Shown: one piece after another, positions 7,505 to 16,191 of the stretch | Layout of the letters: every line of letters starts with the position of its first letter | Position numbering within the stretch: the stretch's first letter is position 1 | Assembly: GCF_003012705.1 (NCBI RefSeq) | Contig: NZ_PXYL01000009.1 | Coordinates: forward strand, 1 to 64,000 | Length of the DNA: 64,000 bases | Direction of reading: 5' to 3' | Source: Pseudaminobacter soli (ex Li et al. 2025) | GTDB taxonomy: Bacteria > Pseudomonadota > Alphaproteobacteria > Rhizobiales > Rhizobiaceae | Notes under the pieces: model-generated | Database searches by the model: none | Told to the model about the DNA's origin: nothing | What the model saw: only the letters and a program-made list of their open reading frames with translations | Made by a program: the position numbers and the translations under genes

Positions 7505-8425
7505 TCAACGTGCAACGTCGTCCCTATGCGGAGAGGACGCCACCGAGGCTTCGGCGATGAGCCAGTCTATGAAGTAACTTACGTCCGGACGTTCGCGTTT
7601 CGACTCTGCGCACAGGCAGTAATAATTATGAATGGCCGGGACGGCGAGCGGAAGCGGTTGGACGAGTCTGCCTTCATCGAGGTCCCGCGCAGAGATGATT
7701 TCGTCACTCAAGGCGACACCATATCCATCCCGAGCCGCCTGAAGGACGATACCGAAATCATCGAAATACACGTCCGAAAATCCCATATAGGCCCCTCCAG
7801 CGGCAGTGTAGTATCTGCGCCATTGGGACCCGTCGTCCTCATGCAGCAGCCGATGATTGGCCAAATCGCTCAACTGTCGGATCGCGTTCGGACCGCGCAG
7901 TAGCTGGGGGCTGCAGACAGGGGTCATTTGGACTCCGTGCAGCAAGCGCCACCAGAAGCCCGACCAGGGCGGAACACCGTAGACCACCGCGACATCAACC
8001 TTGCGCCAGTCCACGGCGCTGAACTGTCCCGCGGTCACGACATTCAGAGTGAAGTTCCTGTTGTCCCCCATGAACTGGAACAGACGGGTGGCAAGCCACG
8101 CCACGCCATGAACCTGGGGCATTGAGATCGTCAAAACACTCTTGCTGATGTCAGCGGATTTTTGGTTGGCGACCTCGCGGATGCCCACGGTGAGCGCGTC
8201 CATAGCCTTGCGAACTGAGCGTTGGAGAACCGAGCCGTATTCGGTCAAGACCAGCTGACGGCCGCGCTTTTCGAACAGTTCGACGCCCAACGCGAGTTGA
8301 AGGGAGCGAATCTGCTGGCTGACCGCGCCCGGCGTGACATGCAGTTCCGCCGCGGCCGCTCCCACGTGACCCAGCCTGGCCACGCTTTCGAAGACCCGGA
8401 GAGCATTGAGAGGTGGCAATTGCAT
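7505..8425 (-). CDS. LysR-family transcriptional regulator (GcvA-like)
   Basis: A 306-residue LysR protein beginning MQLPPLNALRVFESVARLGH at ATG 8425. The frame is open 14 codons further upstream, but that part falls outside the conserved HTH start. HTH at residues about 7-65 (AAAELHVTPGAVSQQIR), effector domain after about 90, with LLHEDDGSQWRRY as in GcvA. Divergent from the ABC importer that starts at 8582, so it is the likely regulator of that operon. It is similar in layout to the LysR at 6551, perhaps an old duplication. Confidence 0.92.
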   Translation of the reverse strand: MQLPPLNALRVFESVARLGHVGAAAAELHVTPGAVSQQIRSLQLALGVELFEKRGRQLVLTEYGSVLQRSVRKAMDALTVGIREVANQKSADISKSVLTISMPQVHGVAWLATRLFQFMGDNRNFTLNVVTAGQFSAVDWRKVDVAVVYGVPPWSGFWWRLLHGVQMTPVCSPQLLRGPNAIRQLSDLANHRLLHEDDGSQWRRYYTAAGGAYMGFSDVYFDDFGIVLQAARDGYGVALSDEIISARDLDEGRLVQPLPLAVPAIHNYYCLCAESKRERPDVSYFIDWLIAEASVASSPHRDDVAR

Positions 8426-8581
8426 GGTCTTCCCCCAGTCGCCTGTACCTAACGATCGCGAGGCCAAGATCGTTTAGTTTAATTGCGGATTTTTGCTTAA
8501 ATCTTTTAGCTTGTTTGCACAGTTTCACCCTGTACCAATGACCCACACGTGACAAGGGCGACAAATAAAGGGAACACACGA

Positions 8582-9412
8582 ATGAACAACCAACCACGCA
8601 AGTTGGCCGGGCTTCTTTGCGGAACCGTCATCGCATTGGCGCTAGGCAGCCAGGCTTCCGCAGCCGCGTCGGACAAGCCCGAGTTTGCCTCCGGCGGAAC
8701 GCTGAAAGTTTGCACCGCGGGGGACTTTCCGCCGATGCAGTACTACAAGAACCCCGGAGACGCGGAACTCATTGGCTTCGAAGTCGATGTGGTCAATGCG
8801 ATAGCCAAGCAGTGGGGAGCGAAAGCAGAATTCGTCGTTGGAGACTTCAAGGGGCTTCTGCCGTCACTCGACTCCCAGCGCTGCGACCTTGTCGCGAGCG
8901 GCATTATGATCACGCCGGCACGCCTCGAGAAGTACGACGGTGTTCCGTATTTCGGTTCCCATGTCGTGCTGCTCGTACCTTCGACAGACGAAGAGACCAA
9001 AACGCCCGAAGACATGAGCGGCAAGCTTATGGCGATCGAAGCCGGAACCACCTACGAAAAGACTGTGGCCGACCTCAATGCCACGCTCGCGTCTGCCGGA
9101 AAGGACCCAGTCGACATGCAGACATATCCGTCTGCATCCGGAGTAATCGAACAGATTCTCGTTGGCCGGGCGGCTTCCACCATAACGCAGGATACAACCG
9201 CCGCGTTTCGCATGATGCAAATGCCCGACAGGCTCAAGATCGCCTACACATATGATGAAAGCGAGACCTATGGCATCTACATGCGGAAGAATCCTGAAGA
9301 CCGCAGAATGGCGAAGGAAGCCATTGAAGCCCTCCAGCAAAGCGGCGAGATGAAGGCCCTGCTCGCGAAGTGGAGCCTCCCGGCCACGTCCACTGACGTC
9401 GCGCACGACTGA
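8582..9412 (+). CDS. ABC transporter substrate-binding protein, amino-acid type (family 3)
   Basis: A periplasmic binding protein of about 276 residues. The start at ATG 8582 is supported by AAAGGGA nine bases upstream; it yields a Sec signal peptide (MNNQPRKLAGLLCGTVIALA, cleavage after the ASA region). The mature part has family-3 features: TLKVCTAGDFPPMQYY, LIGFEVDVVNAIAKQWG and DLVASGIMITPARLEKYD. First gene of a four-gene operon with permease, ATPase and an MBL-fold hydrolase. The ligand is probably an amino acid or a small nitrogenous acid, not determinable here. Confidence 0.9.
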   Translation: MNNQPRKLAGLLCGTVIALALGSQASAAASDKPEFASGGTLKVCTAGDFPPMQYYKNPGDAELIGFEVDVVNAIAKQWGAKAEFVVGDFKGLLPSLDSQRCDLVASGIMITPARLEKYDGVPYFGSHVVLLVPSTDEETKTPEDMSGKLMAIEAGTTYEKTVADLNATLASAGKDPVDMQTYPSASGVIEQILVGRAASTITQDTTAAFRMMQMPDRLKIAYTYDESETYGIYMRKNPEDRRMAKEAIEALQQSGEMKALLAKWSLPATSTDVAHD

Positions 9413-9426
9413 CGGAAGCGGGACGG

Positions 9427-10104
9427 ATGTTCGACTTCAATCTGTTCACCACCGCAATTTTCGGCTGGCCCCTTGCGAAAGGGGCCTTGCTCACCTTGGT
9501 GCTTTCGGTGTCGGTGATGGCGGTCTCTCTGGTCGTCGCGACATTCTTTGGACTCGCGGCCGGGTCCGGGAAGAAGCCTATGCGCTGGCTGATCGGCTCC
9601 TATGTGTGGCTGTTTCGGGGCGCACCGGCACTGCTGATCCTGCTTTTCGTGTGGAACGGGCTTCCCCAACTCTCCCCCGTTTTTAGAGCGACGTGGTTTA
9701 CGCCCTTTGTTGCTGCGTTCCTGGCGCTTATGCTCATCCAGGTTGCTTACTTGACGGAGATTCTGCGCAGCGCGTTCGCGGCGGTCGGCAAGGGCCAGCG
9801 CGAGGGGGCGGCCGCCTTGGGGCTTCACCGCTGGCACACATTCATATTGATCACGCTTCCCCAGGCTCTGAGAATCGCCGTGCCATCGCTGGTCAACGAA
9901 TTCATCTCGCTGCTGAAGGCAACATCGCTCGCCACCGTCATTTCGCTAAAGGAACTGATGACTGTCACCCAGTTCGCCATCGCGACGAGCTTCCGGTTCC
10001 TCGAATGGTATGGAGCCGCGCTGGTCTACTACATGCTCATGGTTTCGGTTCTGACATTCGCGCAGTCCCGGATCGAGGCCGTGCTCTCACGCGGCCATCG
10101 CTGA
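9427..10104 (+). CDS. ABC transporter permease, amino-acid type
   Basis: A 225-residue HisM/GlnP-like permease with about five membrane segments. The EAA-type cytoplasmic loop is visible as GQREGAAALGLHRWHTFILI followed by TLPQALRIAVPSLVNEF. It starts 15 bases after the binding protein gene. As only one permease is present, the channel probably works as a homodimer. Confidence 0.9.
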   Translation: MFDFNLFTTAIFGWPLAKGALLTLVLSVSVMAVSLVVATFFGLAAGSGKKPMRWLIGSYVWLFRGAPALLILLFVWNGLPQLSPVFRATWFTPFVAAFLALMLIQVAYLTEILRSAFAAVGKGQREGAAALGLHRWHTFILITLPQALRIAVPSLVNEFISLLKATSLATVISLKELMTVTQFAIATSFRFLEWYGAALVYYMLMVSVLTFAQSRIEAVLSRGHR

Positions 10105-10143
10105 TCGTCAGCATCTCACTTCATCCTTGGAAAGAATATCAGG

Positions 10144-10923
10144 ATGTTTCACGAACGGTCCTCGGCCGATGCTGCCGACATCATGCCTGAAATGCCGGCC
10201 ATTCGGCTCGTCAACGTCAACAAATGGTACGGCACCTTTCAGGTGCTGCACGACGTATCCCTCACAGTCGAGCGAGGCTCGCGGGTCGTCATATGCGGCC
10301 CATCCGGATCGGGCAAGTCGACGCTGATCCGGTGCATCAACCGCCTTGAGACACACCAGCGAGGCGACATCATTGTCAACAGGGTTGAGCTTACCGACCA
10401 GCTCAGCAAGATCGACCGGGTCCGCAGCGAAGTTGGAATGGTATTTCAGCACTTCAACCTCTTTCCGCACCTCACCGTGCTCGATAACTGCACCCTGGCA
10501 CAGCGTTGGGTGCGCAAGCGCTCCCGGAAGGAAGCCGACGAGATTGCGATGGCATTCCTGGAGCGGGTCCGGATTCCCGAAAAGGCCCAACGCTACCCCG
10601 GCGAGCTGTCCGGCGGGCAGCAGCAGCGGGTCGCCATCGCCCGGGCCCTATGCATGAACCCAAGCATCATGCTGTTCGACGAACCGACATCGGCGCTCGA
10701 TCCGGAGATGGTGAAGGAAGTCCTGGACACGATGGTCAGCCTTGCCGAGGACGGAATGACGATGGTCTGCGTCACCCACGAGATGGGATTCGCGCGCCAG
10801 GTCGCAAACGAGGTGGTTTTCATGGATGGCGGAAAGGTCATCGAGAGAAACACGCCCGAGGCTATCTTCTCCGCACCGTCAAAGGAGCGGACGAAACGCT
10901 TTCTCAGCAATCTCCTTCATTGA
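10144..10923 (+). CDS. ABC transporter ATP-binding protein, amino-acid type
   Basis: A 259-residue GlnQ/HisP-like ATPase. Walker [11 protein letters not shown]-loop [15 protein letters not shown], signature [15 protein letters not shown], Walker [15 protein letters not shown] and H-loop [10 protein letters not shown] are all intact. The frame begins at ATG 10144 preceded by GGAAAG; an internal ATG at 10183 just ahead of the conserved start is an alternative. It completes the importer encoded by the two genes upstream. Confidence 0.93.
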   Translation: MFHERSSADAADIMPEMPAIRLVNVNKWYGTFQVLHDVSLTVERGSRVVICGPSGSGKSTLIRCINRLETHQRGDIIVNRVELTDQLSKIDRVRSEVGMVFQHFNLFPHLTVLDNCTLAQRWVRKRSRKEADEIAMAFLERVRIPEKAQRYPGELSGGQQQRVAIARALCMNPSIMLFDEPTSALDPEMVKEVLDTMVSLAEDGMTMVCVTHEMGFARQVANEVVFMDGGKVIERNTPEAIFSAPSKERTKRFLSNLLH

Positions 10924-10934
10924 ACGGGCATCGC

Positions 10935-11657
10935 ATGAGCGCGCAGCATAGTTGGTTCGAGACCGAGCCGTATCCTGGCGGGATCAACCGCATTTGGGAA
11001 CCGCACGTGCATTCGTTTTTCCGGGCCAACCTCTATCACGTTGTCGGACGGGACGCCGATCTCGTCATCGATTTCGGCATGGGGCTGAGATCGTTGCGCC
11101 AGTTCCTGGGGCTGAAGGATGACCGACCCGTGATCGCGGTGGCGACGCACGTGCATGTTGATCATGTCGGCTCGTTTCATGAGTTCCATTGCCGGCTGGG
11201 GCATTCCGCGGAGGCGCCCGCGTTCTCGACAATGTCAGACACGAGCACATTGGCTGATCTCTTCCGAACGCAACCCGATGGCGTGTCACGGGCTCCAGAT
11301 CCGGAATGGACACCCGACCGCTACCGGATCACGCCTGCGCCCCTTTCCGACATCTTGGACGAAGGTGCGCAGGTCGATCTCGGTGACAGAAGCTATCGTG
11401 TGCTGCATCTGCCGGGGCACTCGTCGGGCTCCATCGGGCTGCTGGATGAATTGAACGGCGTTCTGTTCAGCGGGGATGCCATTTACGACGGGACGCTGGT
11501 GGATGATCTACCGGGCTGCGACAAGAGCGAGTATCGCAAGACGATGGAGAGACTTTGCGATTTGGATGTCTCCGTCGCGTTTGGTGGACACGGGGTTCCG
11601 ATGGCGCGCAAGCGCATGCAATCGATCGCGGAGAACTACTTGGATTTGTGCTCCTGA
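10935..11657 (+). CDS. MBL-fold metallo-hydrolase
   Basis: A 240-residue metallo-beta-lactamase-fold hydrolase. The zinc motif THVHVDH (His72, His74, Asp76, His77), the PGHSSGS motif, FSGDAIYDG and the terminal GGHGVPM are present, so the dinuclear site looks complete. Start ATG 10935 lies 11 bases after the ATPase stop; the frame is open far upstream but only as overlap with that gene. The position as last gene of the importer operon suggests it acts on the imported compound. Confidence 0.88.
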   Translation: MSAQHSWFETEPYPGGINRIWEPHVHSFFRANLYHVVGRDADLVIDFGMGLRSLRQFLGLKDDRPVIAVATHVHVDHVGSFHEFHCRLGHSAEAPAFSTMSDTSTLADLFRTQPDGVSRAPDPEWTPDRYRITPAPLSDILDEGAQVDLGDRSYRVLHLPGHSSGSIGLLDELNGVLFSGDAIYDGTLVDDLPGCDKSEYRKTMERLCDLDVSVAFGGHGVPMARKRMQSIAENYLDLCS

Positions 11658-11931
11658 AAGAAGCCTGGCTTGGCGCTTGATGATGCCGCCGAATGGTTAC
11701 GAGAGAGTCGGTGTTGTCATACCAGAACATTTGTCAGGGGTCGGCGCCGATTCTTGCCCTCGTCACTCAGGCTCGCACTCATGGAAACGATGCAGACCGC
11801 AGACAGATAGGCGGCAACAACGCTTACCTAGTTGTTGCGGCAGTCTGCTCAGTTCCAGTTTCCATTTCAGTTTCAGAATGTGAGAGCGCAGACCGCCGGC
11901 AAATGTCATCCATTTGAGCGGATGCTTTGTC

Positions 11932-12180
11932 ATGCCTATTCAGAATCCACGGCCGTGGGCCTACAGCCTACCAGTGGCGTTCATGCTTCTGGAGCGCATC
12001 CGGCGCGGTGAACTGCCAACGGACTTGCAGGCGGGGGATGCCCCGATCCTCGACCGCTGGATCCTTGGCCATCGCCCGGTTCCATGCCTGGCTGGGCTTT
12101 CGACAGCCATCCCAGGCTCGCTGGCGTAAACCTGTCGATCGCAACGTCGGACCTGTGGCTGATGTCGGAAGACCGGACGT
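11932..12180 (+). pseudogene. DUF6634-like small gene with a one-base deletion
   Basis: From ATG 11932 the frame reads PRPWAYSLPVAFMLLERIRR then LPTDLQAGDAPILDRWILGH, a pattern I associate with short rhizobial proteins annotated DUF6634. Around 12106 ACAGCCATCCC replaces the expected ACAGGCCATCCC; the missing G brings an early stop. The family-like text continues in the next frame as HPRLAGVNLSIATSDLWLMS then EDRTF. The end then runs into the 3' end of the ArsR gene on the other strand. The family name is from memory and less certain than the frameshift. Confidence 0.5.
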
Positions 12181-12189
12181 TCGATTGGG

Positions 12190-12867
12190 TCAGCGTGTGC
12201 TGGCAGGCTCTTCAACGGCGAGGCCGCTCGCCTTCCACTCCGGATAGCCGTCCTCGAGCCGCATGGCCTTGAAGCCCTTGGCGCGTAGGGCGGCGACAGC
12301 TTCGAAAGCGAATACGCAATACGGCCCGCGGCAGTAGGCTACGATTTCGGTGTCGGGCGACAGTTCGTTCAACCTGCTTTCCAGTTCGGCCAGCGGGATA
12401 TTGAGCGCTCCCGGCAGATGGCCAAGCGCGAACTCATCTTCCGGACGAACGTCGAGCACAGTCACAAGCCCGTCGGCAATTCGGCTGACCAAATCTTCGC
12501 GGGAGACGGCCTCCAGCGAATCCCGCTTATGGAAGTAATCGCTCATGACGCGATTGACCTCGGCGACGTTTCGTTCGCCGACCCGGCCAAGTGATTTGAC
12601 GAGCGTGACGACTTCTGTGCCGCCCGCAAGGCTGTAGAGCACATTCTTGCCGGCCCGCTCCGTTTCGACGAGCCGCGTGCGGCGCAGAATCTGAAGATGC
12701 CGCGAGGTGTTGGCGAAGGTCATGCCCGTCCGTGCGGTCAGGTCTTCCACCGATCGCCGTCCCTGCGCCAGATGCTCCAGTAGCTCCAGTCTCTTCGCAT
12801 GACCGAGCGCCTGCGCAATCTCGGCTAGGCTCTCGAAAATCGCTTGTTTCGGTCTTGGGCTTGACAA
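12190..12867 (-). CDS. ArsR-family regulator fused to a rhodanese domain
   Basis: A protein of about 225 residues: ArsR/SmtB winged helix at residues about 10-95 (GHAKRLELLEHLAQGRRSVE, TFANTSRHLQILRRTRLV) followed by a rhodanese domain at about 110-215 with active-site loop CRGPYC. No metal-binding cysteine box is visible in the ArsR part, so sulfur-species sensing through the rhodanese cysteine is likelier than metal sensing. TTG 12867 is preferred as start because GGAGGC lies five bases upstream; the upstream TTG 12879 overlaps that site. Divergent from a short ORF and an MFS gene, with a dyad in between. Confidence 0.9.
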   Translation of the reverse strand: MSSPRPKQAIFESLAEIAQALGHAKRLELLEHLAQGRRSVEDLTARTGMTFANTSRHLQILRRTRLVETERAGKNVLYSLAGGTEVVTLVKSLGRVGERNVAEVNRVMSDYFHKRDSLEAVSREDLVSRIADGLVTVLDVRPEDEFALGHLPGALNIPLAELESRLNELSPDTEIVAYCRGPYCVFAFEAVAALRAKGFKAMRLEDGYPEWKASGLAVEEPASTR

Positions 12868-12885
12868 GCTTGCCTCCAAATATGA

Positions 12886-12909
12886 TCATTCAGCAGAACG
12901 ATTGAATGA
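12886..12909. promoter_or_regulatory. 7-bp inverted repeat, candidate ArsR operator
   Basis: TCATTCA (12886-12892) and TGAATGA (12903-12909) form a perfect dyad with a 10-base spacer. It sits between the ArsR-rhodanese start and the divergent genes, in the position and spacing expected for an ArsR dimer site controlling both directions. Confidence 0.5.
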
Positions 12910-12941
12910 AGTTATCATCAACGACTACGGGGCGCAAGACA

Positions 12942-13085
12942 ATGATCCTCAGACAGTTCCTGCATGCCGAGCATCAGGCGTTTCGCATCGACTGCGAGGC
13001 GGATTGCGTCGGCCTCCCGCCGGCGCTGGCGGAGGCCGGGAAACTGCGCGCCGACTATTCCGGTCGTGCCGACAGGGTGGGCTAA
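12942..13085 (+). CDS. Short ORF, possible remnant of an MBL-fold gene
   Basis: A 47-residue frame starting MILRQFLHAEHQAF and ending three bases before the MFS start codon. The opening MILRQFLH recalls MBL-fold persulfide dioxygenase-like proteins that often accompany ArsR-rhodanese regulators, but the rest (with two Cys) does not match that fold. It could be the two ends of such a gene joined by an internal deletion, or a genuine small protein coupled to the transporter. Low confidence either way. Confidence 0.35.
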   Translation: MILRQFLHAEHQAFRIDCEADCVGLPPALAEAGKLRADYSGRADRVG

Positions 13086-13088
13086 CCG

Positions 13089-14324
13089 ATGGCGATCGAA
13101 GCGGCTTCGAAGCCGGCATCCGTCGTCAAGCTCGGGTTGAAGGAGAACTGGCGGCAGTTCTCATTGCTCATGCTCATCAATGCCTTCGTGGGGGGCATGG
13201 TGGGCATCGAGCGCACCGTGGTTCCGCTGATTGGCTCGGAAGAGTTTCACATCGAGTCCACGACGCTGATCACCTCCTTCATCATCAGTTTCGGCGTGGT
13301 GAAGGCGTTCGCCAACCTGGTTTCAGGCCAGCTCGCCGATAGCTGGGGACGCAAGCGCGTGCTGGTGACCGGCTGGCTGATCGGCCTCCCGGTCCCGTTC
13401 ATGATCATTGCCGCGCCCAATTGGGAATGGGTCATCGCGGCGAACGTTCTGCTGGGCCTGAGCCAAGGTTTTGCCTGGTCGATGACGGTCATCATGAAGG
13501 TCGATCTGGTCGGGCCCAAGGGTCGGGGGCTGGCCGTCGGCCTCAACGAATTTGCGGGCTACTTCGCGGTTGGCTTGACTGCCTTCCTGACTGGCTATCT
13601 CGCCAGCCGCTACGGCTTGCGCCCCGCGCCGATCTATCTCGGCGTCTTCTACGCCATCGCCGGCACGATCCTCTCCACTTTGATTGTGCGCGACACGCGC
13701 CATCACGTCCGGGTAGAGGCTAGTGGGGCCAAGGAGGCATCGCCGCTGACGTTCCGCGAGGTGTTCATGCTGACCTCGTTCAGGAACCGCAACCTCTTTG
13801 CGGCGTCGCAGGCTGGCCTTATCAACAATCTCAACGACGGTATGAGCTGGGGCATCTTTCCCCTGTTCTTCACCACATTCGGCCTTGGCGTCGAACGGAT
13901 CGGCATTCTGAAGGCGGTCTATCCGATCGTGTGGGGCGTTGGCCAGGTCGTAACCGGCCCGCTGAGCGATCGGTGGGGACGCAAGGGCCTGATCGTCGCC
14001 GGCATGTGGGTCCAGGCGGCCGGCCTTCTCCTAACCGCGCTGACCGGTCGGTTCGAGTGGTGGATGTTCGCCAGCGTCCTGCTCGGCCTGGGAACCGCGA
14101 TGGTCTATCCGAGCCTGATCGCGGCAGTCTCGGACGCTTCGCATCCGACATGGCGAGCCCGCTCCTTGAGCGTCTACCGGTTCTGGCGCGACCTCGGCTA
14201 CGCCATTGGCGCGCTCTCCGCAGGCCTGATCGCCGACCGCTTCGGATTCAGCGCTGCGATCATCACGATCGCGGTCGTCACCTTCCTGTCCGGTACAATC
14301 GTCGCCTTCGTCATGCGTGAGTGA
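13089..14324 (+). CDS. MFS transporter
   Basis: A 411-residue major facilitator with 12 likely membrane segments. The conserved loop between segments 2 and 3 reads GQLADSWGRKRVLV and its repeat in the second half reads GPLSDRWGRKGLIV. GGTGGG precedes the ATG. Downstream of the operator shared with ArsR-rhodanese, so probably induced by the compound sensed there and serving in its export. The substrate is unknown. Confidence 0.92.
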   Translation: MAIEAASKPASVVKLGLKENWRQFSLLMLINAFVGGMVGIERTVVPLIGSEEFHIESTTLITSFIISFGVVKAFANLVSGQLADSWGRKRVLVTGWLIGLPVPFMIIAAPNWEWVIAANVLLGLSQGFAWSMTVIMKVDLVGPKGRGLAVGLNEFAGYFAVGLTAFLTGYLASRYGLRPAPIYLGVFYAIAGTILSTLIVRDTRHHVRVEASGAKEASPLTFREVFMLTSFRNRNLFAASQAGLINNLNDGMSWGIFPLFFTTFGLGVERIGILKAVYPIVWGVGQVVTGPLSDRWGRKGLIVAGMWVQAAGLLLTALTGRFEWWMFASVLLGLGTAMVYPSLIAAVSDASHPTWRARSLSVYRFWRDLGYAIGALSAGLIADRFGFSAAIITIAVVTFLSGTIVAFVMRE

Positions 14325-14555
14325 ACGGCGAGGGTCGCCGGGTCGTGCGACGACGTTTGTCAGGTTCGGCCCAACCCAGTTTCCAAGCTCCACGTCGGAA
14401 GGTGGATCGGTATTTTCGGCGACATGCCGACGGTTTGCCTCGAGGCCGAGAACGCATCAGTAAAAGTGCCTGTTTGGGTTTGTAGCGCTCAGCTAATCGT
14501 TTGATGCTGCATCTAGTGCTTGACTCATTTGATTCATAAGGAAGCTTTATATCGT

Positions 14556-14581
14556 CATTTCTTGAATAAATTTTCGAAATG
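14556..14581. promoter_or_regulatory. AT-rich dyad upstream of creatinase, candidate LysR site
   Basis: The 313-base gap before the creatinase gene holds no ORF of note. Within it CATTTC (14556-14561) pairs with GAAATG (14576-14581), and the right half ATAAATTTTCGAAATG (14566-14581) matches 14 of 16 bases with a site before the ABC binding protein gene (18022-18037). It contains a T-N11-A pattern as in LysR boxes. Confidence 0.35.
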
Positions 14582-14637
14582 GCCTCGGCGATCTTAGTCT
14601 GAGCTGCATCAATCCCGGCTCAAGGAGGAGTAGCCCA

Positions 14638-15876
14638 ATGGCGGATGATGTACTCAACGCAATGACCGATGACATGTTGCACGTCATGAAGTGGCACAAC
14701 GGCGAGAAGGATTTTTCGCCGTTCTCGGATGCCGAGATGGCGCGTCGCCAGAACGATGTGCGCGGCTGGATGGCCAAGAACAATGTCGATGCAGCGCTGT
14801 TCACGTCCTATCACTGCATCAACTACTATTCCGGCTGGCTGTACTGCTATTTCGGCCGCAAGTACGGCATGGTCATCGATCACGACAAGGCGACCACCAT
14901 CTCCGCCGGCATCGACGGCGGCCAGCCATGGCGCCGCAGCTTCGGCGACAACGTCACCTACACCGACTGGCGACGCGACAACTTCTACCGCGCCGTCCGC
15001 CAGTTCACAGCGGGCGCCAGGCGCATCGGCATTGAGTTCGACCATGTCTCGCTCGACTTCCGCCGCCAGCTTGAGGAAGCGCTGCCTGGCGTCGAGTTCG
15101 TAGACATCGGCCAACCCTCGATGTGGATGCGAACCATCAAGTCGGCCGAGGAACACAAGCTGATCAGGGAAGGCGCGCGCGTCTGCGACGTAGGTGGCGC
15201 GGCCTGCGCGGCGGCGGTCAAGGCCGGCGTTGCCGAGCACGAGGTTGCGATCGCCACCACCAATGCCATGATCCGCGAGATCGCCAAGTCGTTCCCCTTC
15301 GTGGAACTCATGGACACCTGGACCTGGTTCCAATCGGGCATCAACACCGACGGTGCGCACAACCCGGTCACCAACCGTATCGTGCAATCGGGCGATATCC
15401 TGTCGCTCAACACTTTCCCGATGATCTTCGGCTACTACACCGCGCTCGAACGCACCCTGTTCTGCGATCACGTCGACGATGCCAGCCTTGACATCTGGGA
15501 GAAGAACGTCGCCGTCCACCGTCGCGGTCTGGAACTGATCAAGCCGGGCGCGCGCTGCAAGGACATCGCGATGGAGCTCAACGAGATGTACCGCGAGTGG
15601 GACCTGCTGAAATATCGTTCGTTCGGCTACGGCCATTCCTTCGGGGTGCTATGCCACTATTACGGCCGCGAGGCCGGCGTGGAATTGCGCGAGGATATCG
15701 ACACTGTGCTGGAGCCCGGTATGGTGGTGTCGATGGAGCCGATGGTCATGCTGCCCGAAGGCATGCCTGGCGCCGGCGGTTACCGTGAGCACGACATCCT
15801 GATCGTCAAGGAAGACGATGCCGAGAACATCACCGGCTTCCCCTTCGGTCCCGAGCACAACATCATCCGGAACTGA
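14638..15876 (+). CDS. Creatinase (creatine amidinohydrolase)
   Basis: A 412-residue creatinase (EC 3.5.3.3), hydrolysing creatine to sarcosine and urea in the cytoplasm. It follows Pseudomonas putida creatinase closely from memory: FTSYHCINYYSGWLYCYFGR, ISAGIDGGQPWRR, MDTWTWFQSGINTDGAHNPV, ERTLF, FGYGHSFG and GYREHDILIV. It has the pita-bread (M24 peptidase) fold without a metal site; the general acid/base His corresponds to His241 in DGAHNPV. Start ATG 14638 has AGGAGGAG upstream. Convergent with creatininase, whose product is its substrate. Length fits the family (about 403-412). Confidence 0.96.
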   Translation: MADDVLNAMTDDMLHVMKWHNGEKDFSPFSDAEMARRQNDVRGWMAKNNVDAALFTSYHCINYYSGWLYCYFGRKYGMVIDHDKATTISAGIDGGQPWRRSFGDNVTYTDWRRDNFYRAVRQFTAGARRIGIEFDHVSLDFRRQLEEALPGVEFVDIGQPSMWMRTIKSAEEHKLIREGARVCDVGGAACAAAVKAGVAEHEVAIATTNAMIREIAKSFPFVELMDTWTWFQSGINTDGAHNPVTNRIVQSGDILSLNTFPMIFGYYTALERTLFCDHVDDASLDIWEKNVAVHRRGLELIKPGARCKDIAMELNEMYREWDLLKYRSFGYGHSFGVLCHYYGREAGVELREDIDTVLEPGMVVSMEPMVMLPEGMPGAGGYREHDILIVKEDDAENITGFPFGPEHNIIRN

Positions 15877-16144
15877 CGGGATCGGGGGCTATTGTGGGTT
15901 TTCATATTCCCCATGACTGGCCAAGGAGAACGGCGGGTCGGCAAGGCCGGTCCGCAGGATACTTTCGGCATCTGGCCGCATGGCTCGTCCATCCGGTCAT
16001 TGATTGGGCGCGACGCCTCGGCGATCGGCACCTCATCAGTGGTGCTTGGGATGGGCAGCAGCAGCCTGCGGAGGAGCCGGGGCGCAAATCCCGCGGACTG
16101 GTTCCGCCCCACCGCTCCTTTTGATCGCTACCGAAACAGAAAAG

Positions 16145-16165
16145 AGCCGCGGCGTCGCCGCGGCT
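16145..16165. terminator. Hairpin between convergent creatinase and creatininase genes
   Basis: AGCCGCGG and CCGCGGCT form a perfect 8-bp stem with a five-base loop (CGTCG), preceded by AAAAG and followed by TTTCCG. It lies in the otherwise empty 315-base gap between the two 3' ends, where a bidirectional terminator is expected. Nothing else in that gap is convincing. Confidence 0.6.
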
Positions 16166-16191
16166 TTCCGCGTTTCTGAGAGAAGGTTAGG

